A DNA stretch of 64,000 nt from Rhynochetos jubatus (taxonomy: Eukaryota > Chordata > Aves > Eurypygiformes > Rhynochetidae), in contig CM050657.1 in the NCBI GenBank assembly GCA_027574665.1, forward strand, positions 25,274,700-25,338,699, in the 5' to 3' direction. The position numbers were made by a program, and so were the translations under genes. Each line of letters starts with the position of its first letter. Position 1 is the first letter of the stretch. This document shows positions 24,301 through 37,530 of this stretch, piece after piece. The notes beneath the pieces were generated by a model that was given only the letters and a program-made list of their open reading frames with translations, was not told where the DNA came from and did not search any database.

Positions 24301-25512
24301 CTCCACTTTAGGGGAAAACATTTTACACAAGGTACAATACAACATCTGATACCCATAAGGCTCTGAAACAGCAGAGATTTTCCAATTCCCCTTTAAACAT
24401 CCGTGAGAATTCTGTAATGTCTTGGTGTCTATTTCCCTCACGTAACACAACCTTCTTCATGGCACCTTTGTGTGTGGCAGGGAAAAGCCAGGAGTTTGCG
24501 TCTGGGTACAGTTTCCTAAGGTATGTTATAAAGTTACCATTTCAATTTAACCTGTGATACAAATACATCTTTAAAGGTTGTATTTCTTAGCAGGAATGCT
24601 GCCAAATGCTGTGATTTTAAATGTCACAAGTAGAAGACTGCATTAACTTGAAAACGGTGCGTCATGTGCACGTTACTGAAAAATGACCTGCAGGTGTGAG
24701 AGTATCTGCCAGTTGCGCAGCCACTGTTAGGCCGGGGTAAACCAGGGGGCCTTCATCATGATACAGCAATTTTGCTTGGACTTTAACTTGAACCTTTCAG
24801 CAAAGAGCATTTGCTGAAAATATTACTCCAAAGCAAAACTGAAATATCCCCAAAAAAGGAAAAACACCCCCACTGCCATGGCTACAGCCACACAGGCTCA
24901 GAGCTCCGGCCCAAGCTGCACAGCAGCTTCAGACGTACAGGGAGAGCGACGATTCCCAGGGTGGGACTGGGACCACGGGTCCTGCTTCAGCACAGCCAAC
25001 TCGACCTGTGCCCCTGCCGCCCGCACGTTTCAGCTTCTGCTCCAGGTCGTGGGGCCGGCGCTCTGCCTGGACTGCGGGGGTTGGGAAATCAAGAACCACT
25101 TTTTCCTAGAGAGCTCTTAGCATTAGCAAACATACACACTAAATTCGATACGAATTTGCTAGTCGTCTTGCTGTGTCACCTCGTTTTTGTTTCTCTCTTT
25201 CTTTGTATCAGAACAAAATGTCAAGCAAGGAAAGTATTCAGCTTCTCAGAACTTTGCAGGCTGCTTCAACAAGCCCTGACTGACTCCACAGGTATCTGTG
25301 GGAAAGGGCAGTGGTGCAGCATGGAAGGGGCAGCCAGTCTTCAGCACCCTAAAAGCACTGCAACCAGACACCGTCGGTTCCAGCAGTGACAACCTTAATA
25401 AACGTTGTTTGCTATTCCTATCATTACCAGTGCTGATGAATGATCTGTAGCTCTAATGGTAAAATTTTAAATGCTAAAAAGGCATCAGATGAGGACTGAA
25501 TGGCACCAGGTC

Positions 25513-25531
25513 AAAAAAAAAAAAAAAAAAA
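25513..25531 (+). repeat. Poly(A) tract
   Basis: Run of about 18-19 A residues with a TC flank on the left and TTAAAATTCC on the right. No retrocopied gene body was recognised immediately upstream. Confidence 0.85.
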
Positions 25532-26937
25532 TTAAAATTCCTTTTTGTACTTTAAAAGGCACTAAAAATGAGATAGGAAAATTAAGGTGTGGAATGCTGT
25601 GGGTTTTTTTAAATGGAAAGTGACCCAAAAAACCAAGATACATATTGAGACTGAAAGCTCACATTAGCAGTCCTGGGACCAAAGGAGTCCTGAAGACCTA
25701 CAGGTGATGACTATGGGTAATGATTTTGTCGTATTAACCCTCTTGAAAAAGACTTCTGAAACTCATCACCAGGACAAAAGAGCTTCTGATCCTTAGAAAA
25801 GGGGATTCTCATGAAATCAAGTTCCTGCTGCAGCAGCCAGGATGAATGCATACCCATCATAGGTGCAGGTGGCTATTCAAGGTTCAGACAGAAGAAGCTT
25901 TACTTTAAAATTCCTATTTTTGAAATATGTTTCCCGCACTCTCCAGATTAACATAACATCCTATCTAATGCCACTCTCCTACTGACAGACCAGCTACTAC
26001 TAGCCATTAATACACTTCCATCTACAAGTCAGAAAGCAACAGCTCTCAAGGGAAAGGATGAATACCCGGGCTGTAATAAGACTGCACAGGAGATATTTGT
26101 CGAGGGTACCACGTGTACATGAAATGTAGTTGCAATTATGCAAAGCCATTATTATGAGTATTTTTTCCCAATAAATGTCCTTACTTGAAAAACTGTGTAT
26201 CTCACTGCAGTACAGACAGATAGGATTCTGCTTTTAAAACCAAGCACAGAAACCTTTCAATCGAATATGAATTTCATTTTATAAAATGGTGAATAGGTTT
26301 ATTGTTTTTTTTTCCAGTGGAAAGCAGAAACAGGCCTACCTTCCCCTCCCCTTCTCCATCAGTGCCATCCGTTGGTCAGTGTACCTACCAATCAAGCTGT
26401 CCCTCAAAGAACTGGCCAAAACTCTGCCCGTCAATACACAGGCAACTGCATCCACCAGCTCATCAGCACTGACCCAACCTATTCGGATCTGGATGAGAAC
26501 TGAGTATTTCTGGGTACGGTTATGAATATGTAGAATTGTTAGTGGAAATGTTAACAGTTTTCTGAAGACGCAGATACACAAAAAGCCACTTGTCACCTTC
26601 TATGCAGAAAAGCACTCTCAGATCCAGTATGCCTTCGTTTGCATTAGCATAGACATGGTTACAGTCCACCAGGTCTCCTGTGCTTGTTGTAATCATTGTA
26701 TTAAGCTTGACAGACAAAATGGATTAGCACAGGAGGAATAGGCAGCGTTTCAATTTGATCATGGGATAATAAAATTGTTTCTTGTAAAACGTCACTAAAA
26801 CATCTTACAGGAAGATCTGTTATCAATCCTAAAGCATAAACACCACATTCACAGCCATAGTCAACTCTAGCCAACACTAGTGTCACATTATCATCTACAC
26901 CACCATCGGAAAGCGCATGACTGTGTGGTCTTCTCAC

Positions 26938-26985
26938 CTTTGAAATGTCTGCTTAACACTGGCAGAAAGATATTCCCGCAGTGAA
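26938..26985 (-). other. Candidate 48-base internal exon
   Basis: On the minus strand, AATCCTTTCAG precedes 48 bases ending in TTTCAAAG|GTGAGAAG, a strong donor. One frame is open and reads SLREYLSASVKQTFQ, and it meets a stop immediately inside the putative intron, as a true exon often does. The peptide is not recognised. Immediately downstream on the same strand a different long frame (26701-26937) stays open, so the area could alternatively be a decayed retrocopy. Confidence 0.2.
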
Positions 26986-28353
26986 CTGAAAGGATTTCTA
27001 CAGTTTCTCCGCAACTGAAGTCACTTGCCTTTGGCCTGATGCCTTACAACACAGCATAGGCATACAATAATCCTTCAGAAAAGCACTGCCTGTCACGTCT
27101 TATTATTTAAATATTGAAAGGCAGATAAGTATCCCACTTAAAAGAGACAGGGCTTAATCTGTAAACACTTCAAAGGGATCTCTAACGATTTGGCTTTAAC
27201 TCATCTTTCTTCATTTTAACTGCAGCTTTGATGTTCTCCCTAATCTCCATCTAACCCTCTCTCAAGAACACATAATCACGCAAGAGGTTTTGAGAATAAC
27301 ATGTACAACTGACATATCAAATAAAAGTCACACGGTTAGACCTGGCAATCTCCTTGACTTGAGAAGTAAAAGAGGCCCCTGTGTGCCACACTTAGTGCTG
27401 ACAGAGCTCCTCACATGTGGGACCGATACCTATGGACCCCAAAAGAGGAGAAAACAAGGTGTGATGGTTCTTGGCCACACCTGGCGATGGACGGTAACAC
27501 CACCTGTAGGTGTGGGGAAGCATTTGCAGATACTATTGACAAATGTTTCACCTTCCACCTTCGGCATCCTGACTTTGTGAACCTGCCACAGGCAGGTTTT
27601 TCTGTTTCCTCAAGAATCTATCATCTGTGTTATCCCACTGAGAGATTTAAAATCAATACTTTATGCAAACTGTGGGCATTTCTAGTGGACTAAAGGGTTT
27701 TCTTAAATGCAAAGCAGACCCCGAGTAAGCTAAATCTCATAGTATCAAAACACACATGGAAAGAGGATTACTTTTACTCCAAAAGTATTTCTTATAACCT
27801 GATGCTACTGCAGTTCTATGTGGAATGGAAAAATAGCGACTGTTTTTAACTCTCCAGAGAAGCTACTTGCCAGTGTAAATACATTTAATAAATGTTATTT
27901 CTGGATCATATATTCAACATCCACACTATTAAAAAAATGGCACACATGCACTAAGACTGTAAGACTAAATACTAATAATAGTAGTACTACTGTTAACTAC
28001 CGACCACTAGGACTATGTAACAGGGTAATATTCTAAAGCATTACCATGACCTTTCATTTTAAGGAAATAAATTGCATATTTGTAATCAAGTGTGAGTTTC
28101 AGAGATGAAGGGTTCAATGGCTGCACCATCCCAATGGATGAGTCTAAAGGGCAGAGCAAAAGATTTGCTGAACAACAGAGTTCCTGCTTTGCCTCCGAAA
28201 GTGATCTTCCAGTGAATCACACGTCATTTAACTCCATACGAGTGCTGACAATCCTGATTTCTCAAATGTTTAGAAACCACAGGACTCTTTGCAGAGGCAT
28301 TAACCAGTTTCTTTTCCTGCTACATAGTCTTAACCAGTTTTTTCAGTCCTCAG

Positions 28354-28408
28354 AAATGTGAACACTTTCATAGCTTGCATGCAAACTCCCCTACCAGTTA
28401 CACCCCAG
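28354..28408 (+). other. Candidate 55-base exon
   Basis: The acceptor AGTTTTTTCAGTCCTCAG ends at 28353 and the donor CCCCAG|GTAAGAGC starts at 28409, both close to consensus. Two of three frames are open over the 55 bases (starting KCEHFHSLH and NVNTFIACM), so coding potential is undecided. Not recognised. Confidence 0.18.
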
Positions 28409-28933
28409 GTAAGAGCATGGAACCAAGAGTAGCTATGCAAAAGGAGACACCAAGCAAAGGATACCTTAGCGCTGCTTAGTTCAGAAAGGCTGACAGGGGA
28501 TTTGGCTCTATGACAGCTCAGGCAGTCAAACAGCTAGCATGCCAGCTCCGCACAGCATAACCAGAGTACAGCTAAAAGCAAGTTACACAGCTGCCTACAC
28601 ACAGAAAGCATGCTGTCAGTAAAATGCTATCGGACAATCTCTGAGTATAGGACGAAAAAGTCTAAAAATAGTTTCAAAGCAGCGAGACATCCAAGTCAGT
28701 GCAAGACTCCTGTGAGCCTTTTTTCATTTGATGCTTCATGTATAAGCCCTATGTCAAGCCCCACAGCAGCATAACGCTGCTGTTTTCCTACGATCTGCAC
28801 TGGGTGGATTATAATGCCCCCAGTAATTAAGAGACTTCATCTAAGCATGAAAGAGAGGTCACTTTTTTATCCCCCAGGAGTTCAGATGGCTTTGGAAAGT
28901 GGTGGCAATAAATTCGCAAAACCTCAAATAAAG

Positions 28934-28958
28934 CCAACCCAACCAACCAACCAAAAAA
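28934..28958 (+). repeat. CCAACCAACC/A-rich tract
   Basis: (CCAA)n run ending in A residues. It is one of several related low-complexity tracts in this window (see findings). Confidence 0.85.
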
Positions 28959-31579
28959 GCAAGCTACCACTTAACTGCTCCACCTGCAGTGGTGGAAGGA
29001 AGAAGGAAAACACCAACCCACTATTTAAATCATATTTTTCTACCTAAAAAGTGAACAAAAGAAATTCCTCTGCTTCATGCAAGCAGATCACAAATCAAAA
29101 CGTAAAATGCAATTTCCTGAAAGAAGGGGAGAGCATTGCTCATCTGCCCCGTCTGCTAGAGAAAAAAAGAAACCTACAGATCGTAAGTAGGATACAAACC
29201 ACAGACTGTTATGCTTCTTAAGGCCCCATCAAGCTGTACAAACTCTTTCCTTCCCCCTCCAAATCCCCAAATACGCAGCAGTAACTACGCAGTATGGAAC
29301 GTTATGTGAGAGCATCTGTAATACCAACTGCCTCACGTGTCTTGGCTGACACGCTGAGTAAAATCTGTGTCACGGTGATGTAACAGATTCCCTTGCTATT
29401 TCTAAATAGAAAATCATCAGAGACGAGTTGTGTGACAAGATTTCTGCGTTTTCATTTGTGTAGGTTTTTTCTGCAGTTTAAAAATAAGTTACGATTCCAA
29501 AATAGTCCAGACTGTAAGTGAATGAAAATAATACACAGGAAAATGTATTGCATCATTTCCTTTGCTCTAACAATCTCGCTCTGATTTTGTACATGCTACA
29601 TGAACTACAGTTCTTTCAAAGAGGTGCGAGCTACATAAGGTCCCCGTAACATACATTAAAACATACCTGACAGTTTGAGATGTTAATTTCTGCTTCTACT
29701 CTCACTTCACTATATGACTCCTAAATTTTCACCTAAAGAAGACCCTATACACAGGAAACGTAGTGTGGAACAGAATCCCAAACCATCATAAAATAAACAG
29801 CAAATTTTCACAGCAAAGGACTCAAATTGCCAACCAGCAATGATTTGCTGCAATAACCTATTAATGACAAACAAAAACCAATCCAAAACCCAACCAAACA
29901 AAAAGGTGTCCACAATCTGAGAACAATGTGTTGAAAGAAAAATAAAAAAGCCACAACTCATTCACTAATTTACAACTACTAATTTAGTCACTGCGTGGCA
30001 AGGACACTTTACTCTGAAAAGCAAATACTGGTGGTTCCCACCACATAGATTTCAAATACAGTATTCCGAGCAGATGGCTGTAGGAGTTTGGATCATTTTC
30101 TTGTTTACTTCTTCCACTTGCTTGTTGTTTTGAAATTTGGACCAATTCCTACCCAAGCACAAAAGTACAACTAGATAAGGCATTTTCAGTTGTGTATTTG
30201 CAGTCGGTGCTAATAACAGCGGATAAATTTATGTCATCGAGTAATTGGCAGGACCCTAAAAATAAATATTAGAAGTTGTTTGTTTGTGCATACTCTGTAT
30301 TATGCCGTACCTGGCATTTCTTAGAACTGCAAGTTCCTGTAAAATCTAAGACAGAGAGAAAACCAGGGCGACCCCCCCAAACAATCGATCTTGGGAATGA
30401 GATCCAGCCAGGGCTGGAGGCGATATTCAGCAAGTCCAGGAGCACGTCCTGCTTCCCCACCTCTTTGGAGGGGCCACTCTAAGGTAGAATCAGAAGATGC
30501 TGCGGACACCATGTCGACAGCACAGAAGTGGCCTGGCACAAGCTATTTTGATAGGTGAAACACCTGCTCAAACAGTACCTTTAGCACTGCACAAATAATG
30601 GAAATAAAGAACATGCAGCTACATGGGAATGCTGAAAATAACTGCTCTCACTTTCAATATATTAAGAAATCCAGCCAAGGACTTTTCAGGGAACAGTATC
30701 TCTGACTGCTCCCAGGCTAAGAAAAAGCTTGAACATTTGCTTATTTCCTTGCTTGTTCTTGAAACCTGAGAACATTCATGGCATTATTCGAATCAGGATG
30801 GTGGTGACAGGGTGGTGAACAAGGTCCTGCTATAAAATTAGGAACCACTTTAAGATAGTTATTTTGGACGAAAGAAAAGGAGGGAGCCATGGGAAAACTG
30901 GGTTCAACTGAGACTAAGCAAAACATGATTGGTTTTTGTTATATCCGTTTTGTATCTTAATAATAAATGAAGAAATCCTACCTGGACTCTGGACCAACAG
31001 ACAGAACTTTAAATTGCAAACCTCAGAGAATTTAATTTCTACATGTTTGACTGCCAATGAGTATCTTTTGTGTGGAAAAAAAACCCCATTTATTTATTTT
31101 TAATTATAACTGAAGACTCTGCTTGGAGATTTTCAATTCTTCCATTTTACGTATCACTGAATGTGGCTGTGGATATCAGAGTCACCTTGTGCAAGTTTTG
31201 AAGGTGGAAAAACCACAAAAGGGAAGAAAAACGGTTTTGTCAGCACCAGGGTACAATCAATAGCATCCCAGATTAGACAATCAGTGCCACAGTATATCAT
31301 TCACATTAAAAAAAAATAATTTCATGAATCCTTAAATAATTTAAAGATACCCACTTCCTATAAAAAAAAGAGACCATTAAGGAAGTGATTTGTAAGAGAC
31401 TCACAACTTTCATCACCTTCAGCTGAACCGAACATAAATGTCAATGTTTATATAAACAAATTAAAAAGCACAAACCCAAAGATTTACAAGATTCCTTTAA
31501 AAATATATTTAAATAAACAAATGAGTCAGGTAACTATATATCCACAGGTTTTAAGTCCGCTATGTGCAGTTTATTTAAA

Positions 31580-31620
31580 CAAAAAAAAAGAAAGAGAAAG
31601 AGAAAAGGAATGAAAAAAGG
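31580..31620 (+). repeat. A/G-rich (AAAGAG)n tract
   Basis: Purine-only simple sequence made of A-runs and AAAGAG units. Confidence 0.85.
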
Positions 31621-32760
31621 GCATGCTGTTGGCACAAGTGCTGACTGGAGTTCATTTGTCTTCCCCTTCCACTGAATTTTTCATACACTAACATTACCTG
31701 AGTAATTCTGCATAAATGAATTTTCAGGGGGACTCGAGTGCATAGCTATTTACAGAATCCTTCCTTCCTGCTAATTTTGGTTAAAATTAAGGCTAAGGCA
31801 ACATGCTCTTGTATTGATACTTTCACGAAAAGGCAAGACAGGCATTAGATACTAAACTGAATTCAAAAGGCAAGCAGATCATCAATCACACCTATGGTTA
31901 ATTGTGAGTTTTCTTCATTCTTCAGTAGAAAACCTCAGAAGGCTGTATGCTATCAAAACTTAATAAAAATAGTATGAGAGTAGTTTTTATGCATTACTTC
32001 AAAACTATCCTATAGAATGTAGTAGGATTCTGTTGCATGAATGCATTTTCTTCAGGAAAACTTCTAGGAGACAAAAACATTTCTAAATTCATAAGGTATT
32101 CCTATTAAATGTCAACCCCATCATAATAATTTCATTCAAAAAACCAACTTCTCTAGGGCTTTCCTGAAAGAAACCCGCTTAAGAATTGGTTTCCCAGGGC
32201 GTAACTCATCATCTGACACACAATCAATCAACCAGTGAAGATAAAGGAATTTAGAAAGCGTCTGAGAACATGCCCACCACCTAACTACAAACACTAGGAA
32301 CATATAAATTTGTACTGAAGGCCATACACATTAGCAGTTTTAATACTTCAAACATTATTTAATTTTGCGGTATTTCCTGTTAACAATTACTGGAAAAATT
32401 CATAGTAACACCATATGTTTGCCATAAAATTTATTCTCAGGTCCTCTTAGGAAGCAACAAGCCCATAATAATGCACCGCTTTTACACGCATAAAGAAGTG
32501 CAGGCAGCCTCTACACATTTCAGAGTCCCTTTAAATGCACTGTGCAGATTGCACAGCCAACTGCAATTACTCATTTACAGTGATTTGATTTCCCAAGTCA
32601 TTCCACATGAAGACTTAAAACTCTTCCAGGGAGAATTTGTATTTATTCTTGACTTCTGCAAAAGTGTTATTGAAAACAATCTTAAAGTTAGATTTGTCCC
32701 TAGCATTTATTTCCCATTTACTATGTAGCTCCTAAGCATAAAAGGCTATTAAGACAGGTG

Positions 32761-32777
32761 TTAAAAATAAAAATTAA

Positions 32778-32808
<31 letters not shown>

Positions 32809-32813
32809 AAGAG
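32761..32813 (+). repeat. A-rich tract
   Basis: About 53 bases, nearly all A with scattered T and G. The reverse strand reads as a long T-rich tract that gives a spurious poly-Phe open frame (within 32721-32999 minus). Confidence 0.9.
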
Positions 32814-34569
32814 CATTGCTTCCTTTGGGTTCCTCCTGTGTGGAAAATTCTGCAAGCTGCCCAGCGCTGAGTAAACCAGGGGATGCAGCTGGAACCCATC
32901 CATGCTCTGCTTTGGTAACAGAAAAATTACTGAAGTGTTGGCCCTTTTTTCAAATAAACATCTGGAGAAACCGGCCAGGGAGATTAATTTGGAAGTCATT
33001 ATTCACCACCACAGACACTACTTTGTTTGATGGAGAAAAGCATTATAAATAAGACATGAGCTATGTGGCATGTCCTAGCTGATGGCGAGGCTGGTGTCAA
33101 TAACCACCAAACCATCCACCCGCCCAGTCCAGGAAAAGCAGCTGAACATACACAGCTACTCACAGCCCAGTTTTCTACCAGGCCAGTAAGATCTCTACTG
33201 CAGGGCTGCACTGTGCTTCACTTCTTACATCTTGAGCATCTCAATTCTGGCAGCACAACGTCACCGATGAGCTGCTTCTAAAACTGCTTGTCACAAAAAC
33301 TACCAGGCATAAAACAAAACGAAGAGTCTATACACAAAAAGGATCATTTTTCCCTTCCTTCTCCTAACTTCCCCTCACCTATTTATTTTCTTTCCTTGTC
33401 ATGACTTGAACTGCAACTAAAACTTTCCAGGAAGAAACAGTTGCAAACCCTTGTGAGGGATTCAAAAAGCTCCTTCCATGTTATTAAGACAAAATTCTGT
33501 ACCCCTGGAAACTTTCCTTAAACATATATATTTTCCTGTGACACATAAGCAGTCCACAGTTGCATTCCTTCAGTGACCAGCAGGCAGCCAAACATAACAG
33601 CATATGGACAGCCAATTCGCTCACTAAGCATACTGCAGCCAGCACTAGCACCAATCTGGAGGTGTGTTATTCTGAAAAAGGGATGAGTAATTAAGATGAT
33701 TTAACATGGTTACGTTTTTGCTACTTTATCACCTTGCAATGTTAGAACCATTGAGAGACAGAATACCAACTAACAAGCTCTGCCTCAGTCCACCCAAACA
33801 CAACCCTGCATTCTGTTCCACAGGCCTTAATCTAACTAAGCCTAGTCTCAGCTGCTTCTTAAATTCCCTCCGGCTTGCCCAGGCCAGGTCTGCAGGTTGT
33901 CCCTCTTCAGTGTTTTCTTGGCTTGGCTGTCTCAGCACCTTTGAAGCCTGTCAAGAAGAGCGTGGGAGGATTTGTGGTTTAACCCTGGCAGGAGGCTGAC
34001 ACCTCTCCCTGTCTCTCCACTCTCTGGAGCAGACTAACAGGGAGGTGTGAATGCCTACTGCTTATGTGTGGCCTGCTTGTACCTCATTTCTTACCCTTTT
34101 CCTCTCCTTCCTTTGCCAGTTCAGAGAGCAGAACCTACACATATAGAAAAAAAAAATAGATCTAGAAAACGAAGCCCGAGGGGCCACTGCTGCAGCTGGT
34201 GAGCAGCATCACCACTGTTTCCAGCCACAGGCTGAAATGACTTCTCAGGGAAAGGAAAGATACACATGGACATAACTGCCTGTAGGATAAGACTGTTTGC
34301 AAATCCTTCGGGGCTCTCCAACTGGAGCAATCAATAAGAATTCATCTGTAGTTTAGAGGAATTTAATTGTTCCTCTTGATTGTATCTCAGTCCACTGAAA
34401 GTTCACCCACAAAGGGTTGCTGATGGGGTTTAACCTATAGTAAACTGCACATCGAAGTGTTTAGGGTAGAAATCCAGGGGGAAGAAAATATTTGCTGTTA
34501 CTTAAAAAAAAAGTCCTTAAAAAAAGTGAAGGAATGTCAGAAGTTGCACAGGAAAAACTTTACGTGGAA

Positions 34570-34740
34570 AAGAACAGCACATGGAAAAATATTTAATAAT
34601 TACTTTTTTCACCTGTTCCATATGTTTGTATGAATTTAAATTTTCAAAATATTTGCTATCAGTAAAATTTCTACCGATAATGCATTTCCTTCTAGGACCA
34701 CTTATCCTTTATTAACTTTTTACTAATCTGAATATTGCTG
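34570..34740. promoter_or_regulatory. Possible conserved enhancer
   Basis: AT-rich block with AATATTTAATAATTAC, GTATGAATTTAAATTTTC and GATAATGCATTTCC (POU-like ATGCAT), lacking transposon or microsatellite features. Motif style only. Confidence 0.2.
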
Positions 34741-35214
34741 GAGGATTTCCATGGAGCAGCAGTACACAGTCAGCTAATGAATGTTGTAAAGGGAGAAGAA
34801 CACTGCTCACAGCCCCAGCTGCTTACATCGCTTTTAGCCTTTCTTGGAATCAGTGTTGGCTAGAAAGAGAGCGCAGTACTGTTTTCACCATGACCCACTA
34901 CGTTTGGTTTGTATTTTGGGACTGGAGGCATATTAAAGAATAGTTAAACATGTTGCTCATAAGTAACGACATCTGTAAGAAAAAAAAACAACAAAAGACC
35001 ATAAGCAAAAGCAACCCCCGTCATCCATGGATATTTTCCTAAAACCCAGGGGCCAACGTTAATTACTGCTGCAACACATAATCCTTGCTTGCCCACTGCA
35101 AAATCTGTTCTCTCACAGGGAGTTGTGTGGAGGATCGGAATCTGAGGGACTTCAGATGAACCTACTAATATTACTGCCAACACCAGCCTATACCACGCTG
35201 AGAGCATCTCTTGC

Positions 35215-35430
35215 ATGAGCTGCGCTACGCTCACACGCGTTCGTCAGAACAAACGCCTCAGCACAGTACCAAACCAGTCTGTTTCGAAGGGGACTGAAAT
35301 CCATCCCTTCACCACGGAGCTTTTCGGGACCCTCGTTTCTGCCCTGCCCTCACTAGCAATGGAAGCGGTAAAGCAAGCCATTCGCTCGTGCGCCTTACGC
35401 CGCCTGTTTACAAAGGATGGAACGGGGAAG
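35215..35430. promoter_or_regulatory. CpG-dense cluster
   Basis: By hand count there are about 18 CpG in roughly 215 bases at a G+C close to 52%, so CpG is not depleted at all, unlike the surrounding sequence. It contains ACGCGTTCG and CGCTCGTGCGCC. A plus-strand open frame of 87 codons (35215-35478) covers it but matches no family I know. It may be a small promoter, an unmethylated enhancer or a coding exon of an unrecognised gene. Confidence 0.4.
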
Positions 35431-37459
35431 ACACAAGAACCTAGCTCAACTCAGCTTGAGAGAAAAGCTTGGCATTAGTGAGTAACGGGAAGAGTTTCTG
35501 CAATGTATTGACTAGGCTGGCAAGCTCTGGTATAATTAGAATGAGGGATAACTGCAGCAAACTGCTGGCATATGCTGAATTTACTGGTGTCCATATTGCT
35601 TCATGGGCCGTCACCAACACTGGTGGGGCTTTTCTCTTTGGTTTTAAGAGAGACAACAATGCTGGAAGATGAAAGGCCTCTGAAGGAGGACCACTGAATA
35701 AATATGAAATAGAAGAGGAGCTCTCCCATTAGGGCACCCTGATTTAGGAAGAGAGGATCAAGACCAACACAGGCAGATTTCTAGACGACTGGTGACACTA
35801 AGCTGACCGTCTGGCAGAACCCATCACAGCTGATTAAGAAGAGAAAAATGTGATTAAGCTACACTGTAGGTAAGAGTTTCATACTGTCCTGTCATTGCTG
35901 AAAGTCTCTAAAAGGAGCTTTTTATAGGGTCTGACCCAGCACATATATAAACACACTTTAACAGCGAGAAGCTAAGACAAGTGAATACTGGGAGAAATAA
36001 AATGTGTTAAATAAAAGTAACTTGAATTAGTGCAAAAGAGCCTTAGATGCAGGTCAAACCGAGCAGGCTTCAGGAAAAGGAGTCAAAGGTACTTAGTAGT
36101 TTAAGTACCATGGTTCATAGTTCAATATTGTTTCAGTTTCCTTGCTGCAAAAGCAACATAAAGAAACTAAACCAGGCTAGTACGTGCAGGGAATTCAAAA
36201 CAAAACAAACCACCCCAAACTCAAACACAGCTCATCACATTTACCCTTAGAAATGCAAACGAGCATTGTCCCTGCTGCCAGGTGCTAAGGAGCTGGGCAC
36301 CGGGCTGGCTCCACGTGTTAGCATCAGCAGATGCGTTCATGGCCTGCTGGTGATAGCCCTAGGGAAAGCGGCACACATGGAAAAAACAAGGGTAAAACGC
36401 TCCTCACCGATGATTTATGAGATTTCCAAATGTAAAACCAGTGATGAGGTTGAGAAGTAACGACACCATCAGTGAAACAGGGCGCTGCCACTGTGCCTAA
36501 TTTGTATTACTATGCCTGTGATTTATTTAACTGTGTGAGAGTTTGTGTCCAGACACAACTTTAATTTACAAGACGCTCCTTTCAGCAATGATAGGGATAA
36601 GTCACCTGTCATTTTCCATCGAGACTTGATTATTTTATCGTGTTGATATAGATTGGGAATCACTTCACAGAAGCAAAAGGGAAAGTGACCCAGGAGACTT
36701 CTTACACTGGCAGAGATTTTCCAAACTTCCGTCTGCTGTGGGTATTTTACACTCCCTGTCACCATGTGCCTCACAGTCACCACAGTGAGACAGGATAAAG
36801 CTGGTTTTATTTCACAGATGAGGCTCCTATTGGGATAAACCACAAAAATCCAGCAGAACAGTGACAAACACTCTGGTAAACATTCAGGTAGGTAGAGACA
36901 TACGTAACACGTGGGCTGTAGGTATCTACAAGATGAGTAAGTAGTTGTGCAGGTAGGTGCCTATGTGCATGAGGTGACCTAAGATCCCTCATAAACCTTG
37001 TCCTACTGAGTTTCCCCAACATCACACAGAACATACCTGCATCGTGTACTAAAGAACAGTAAAAAGACGCTTGAGCTACAAGTAACACGTAAAACAAAGC
37101 AGCACAGTCACATCAGCAAAGATTGATCCATTTTCTTTCAAAGAATGAAAACTGGTATCCTTGTATGGCCCCGCTGTGGACCCACGAGGTGCTCACAGCT
37201 AGCTCAGTCCTTTTTATAATGCTGTGTGCAGTACAATAGAGAAAGAATTGCCAAAAGTATTTGATGGATCACAGAATTAGTTTTCCAGATATGAAATCCC
37301 AGACTAGTACTGTGTGCAGAAGTCCCTCCGCTCCTTCAGGCTGTAGTTGCCAGCTAGTTGGGTAATCTGGGCAAACTGAAATTCTGCCTGGCAGTGTAAA
37401 TGAACATTTTATATGCCACTTTGTCCAAAACTCCACGAGATTAAATTAAACCTGCCCTG

Positions 37460-37530
37460 GGGCAGGGAAGTAGATTAGATGACCTAGCAAATCCTGTACA
37501 GCCCTGTTTCTGGTGATTCTACTACTGCTC
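37460..37530 (+). mobile_element. Degenerate CR1 3' tail
   Basis: GTAGATTAGATGACCTAGCAAATCCTG-like text leads to CAGCCCTGTTTCTGGTGATTCTAC. This resembles the forward CR1 terminus (AGATGACCT, CCAGCCCTA, TGATTCTA). It is in plus orientation, diverged and old. Homology is judged by eye only. Confidence 0.45.

Larger units (their letters stand above)
23054..35200. other. AT-rich stretch without a recognised gene
   Basis: No recognisable protein. Points of note inside are a CpG-rich patch at 24890-25090, a long A-tract at 25513-25531 and a minus-strand region at 26336-26985 with overlapping open frames. It also contains a possible 55-base exon at 28354-28408 and A/C-rich tracts at 28934 and 29871. 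About 33880-34080 contains TTTAACCCTGGCAGGAGG, faintly reminiscent of avian LTR text but too short to call. Confidence 0.5.

Noticed and set aside
24811..25389. 192-codon plus-strand frame
   Set aside because: Not accepted as a CDS because local GC lowers stop density and no family is recognised. Kept only as part of a finding.
32721..32999. 92-codon minus-strand frame with poly-Phe
   Set aside because: Produced by the A-rich tract at 32761-32813 read in reverse.
33880..34080. TTTAACCCTGGCAGG text resembling an avian LTR edge
   Set aside because: Too short, with no paired LTR, primer-binding site or target duplication.
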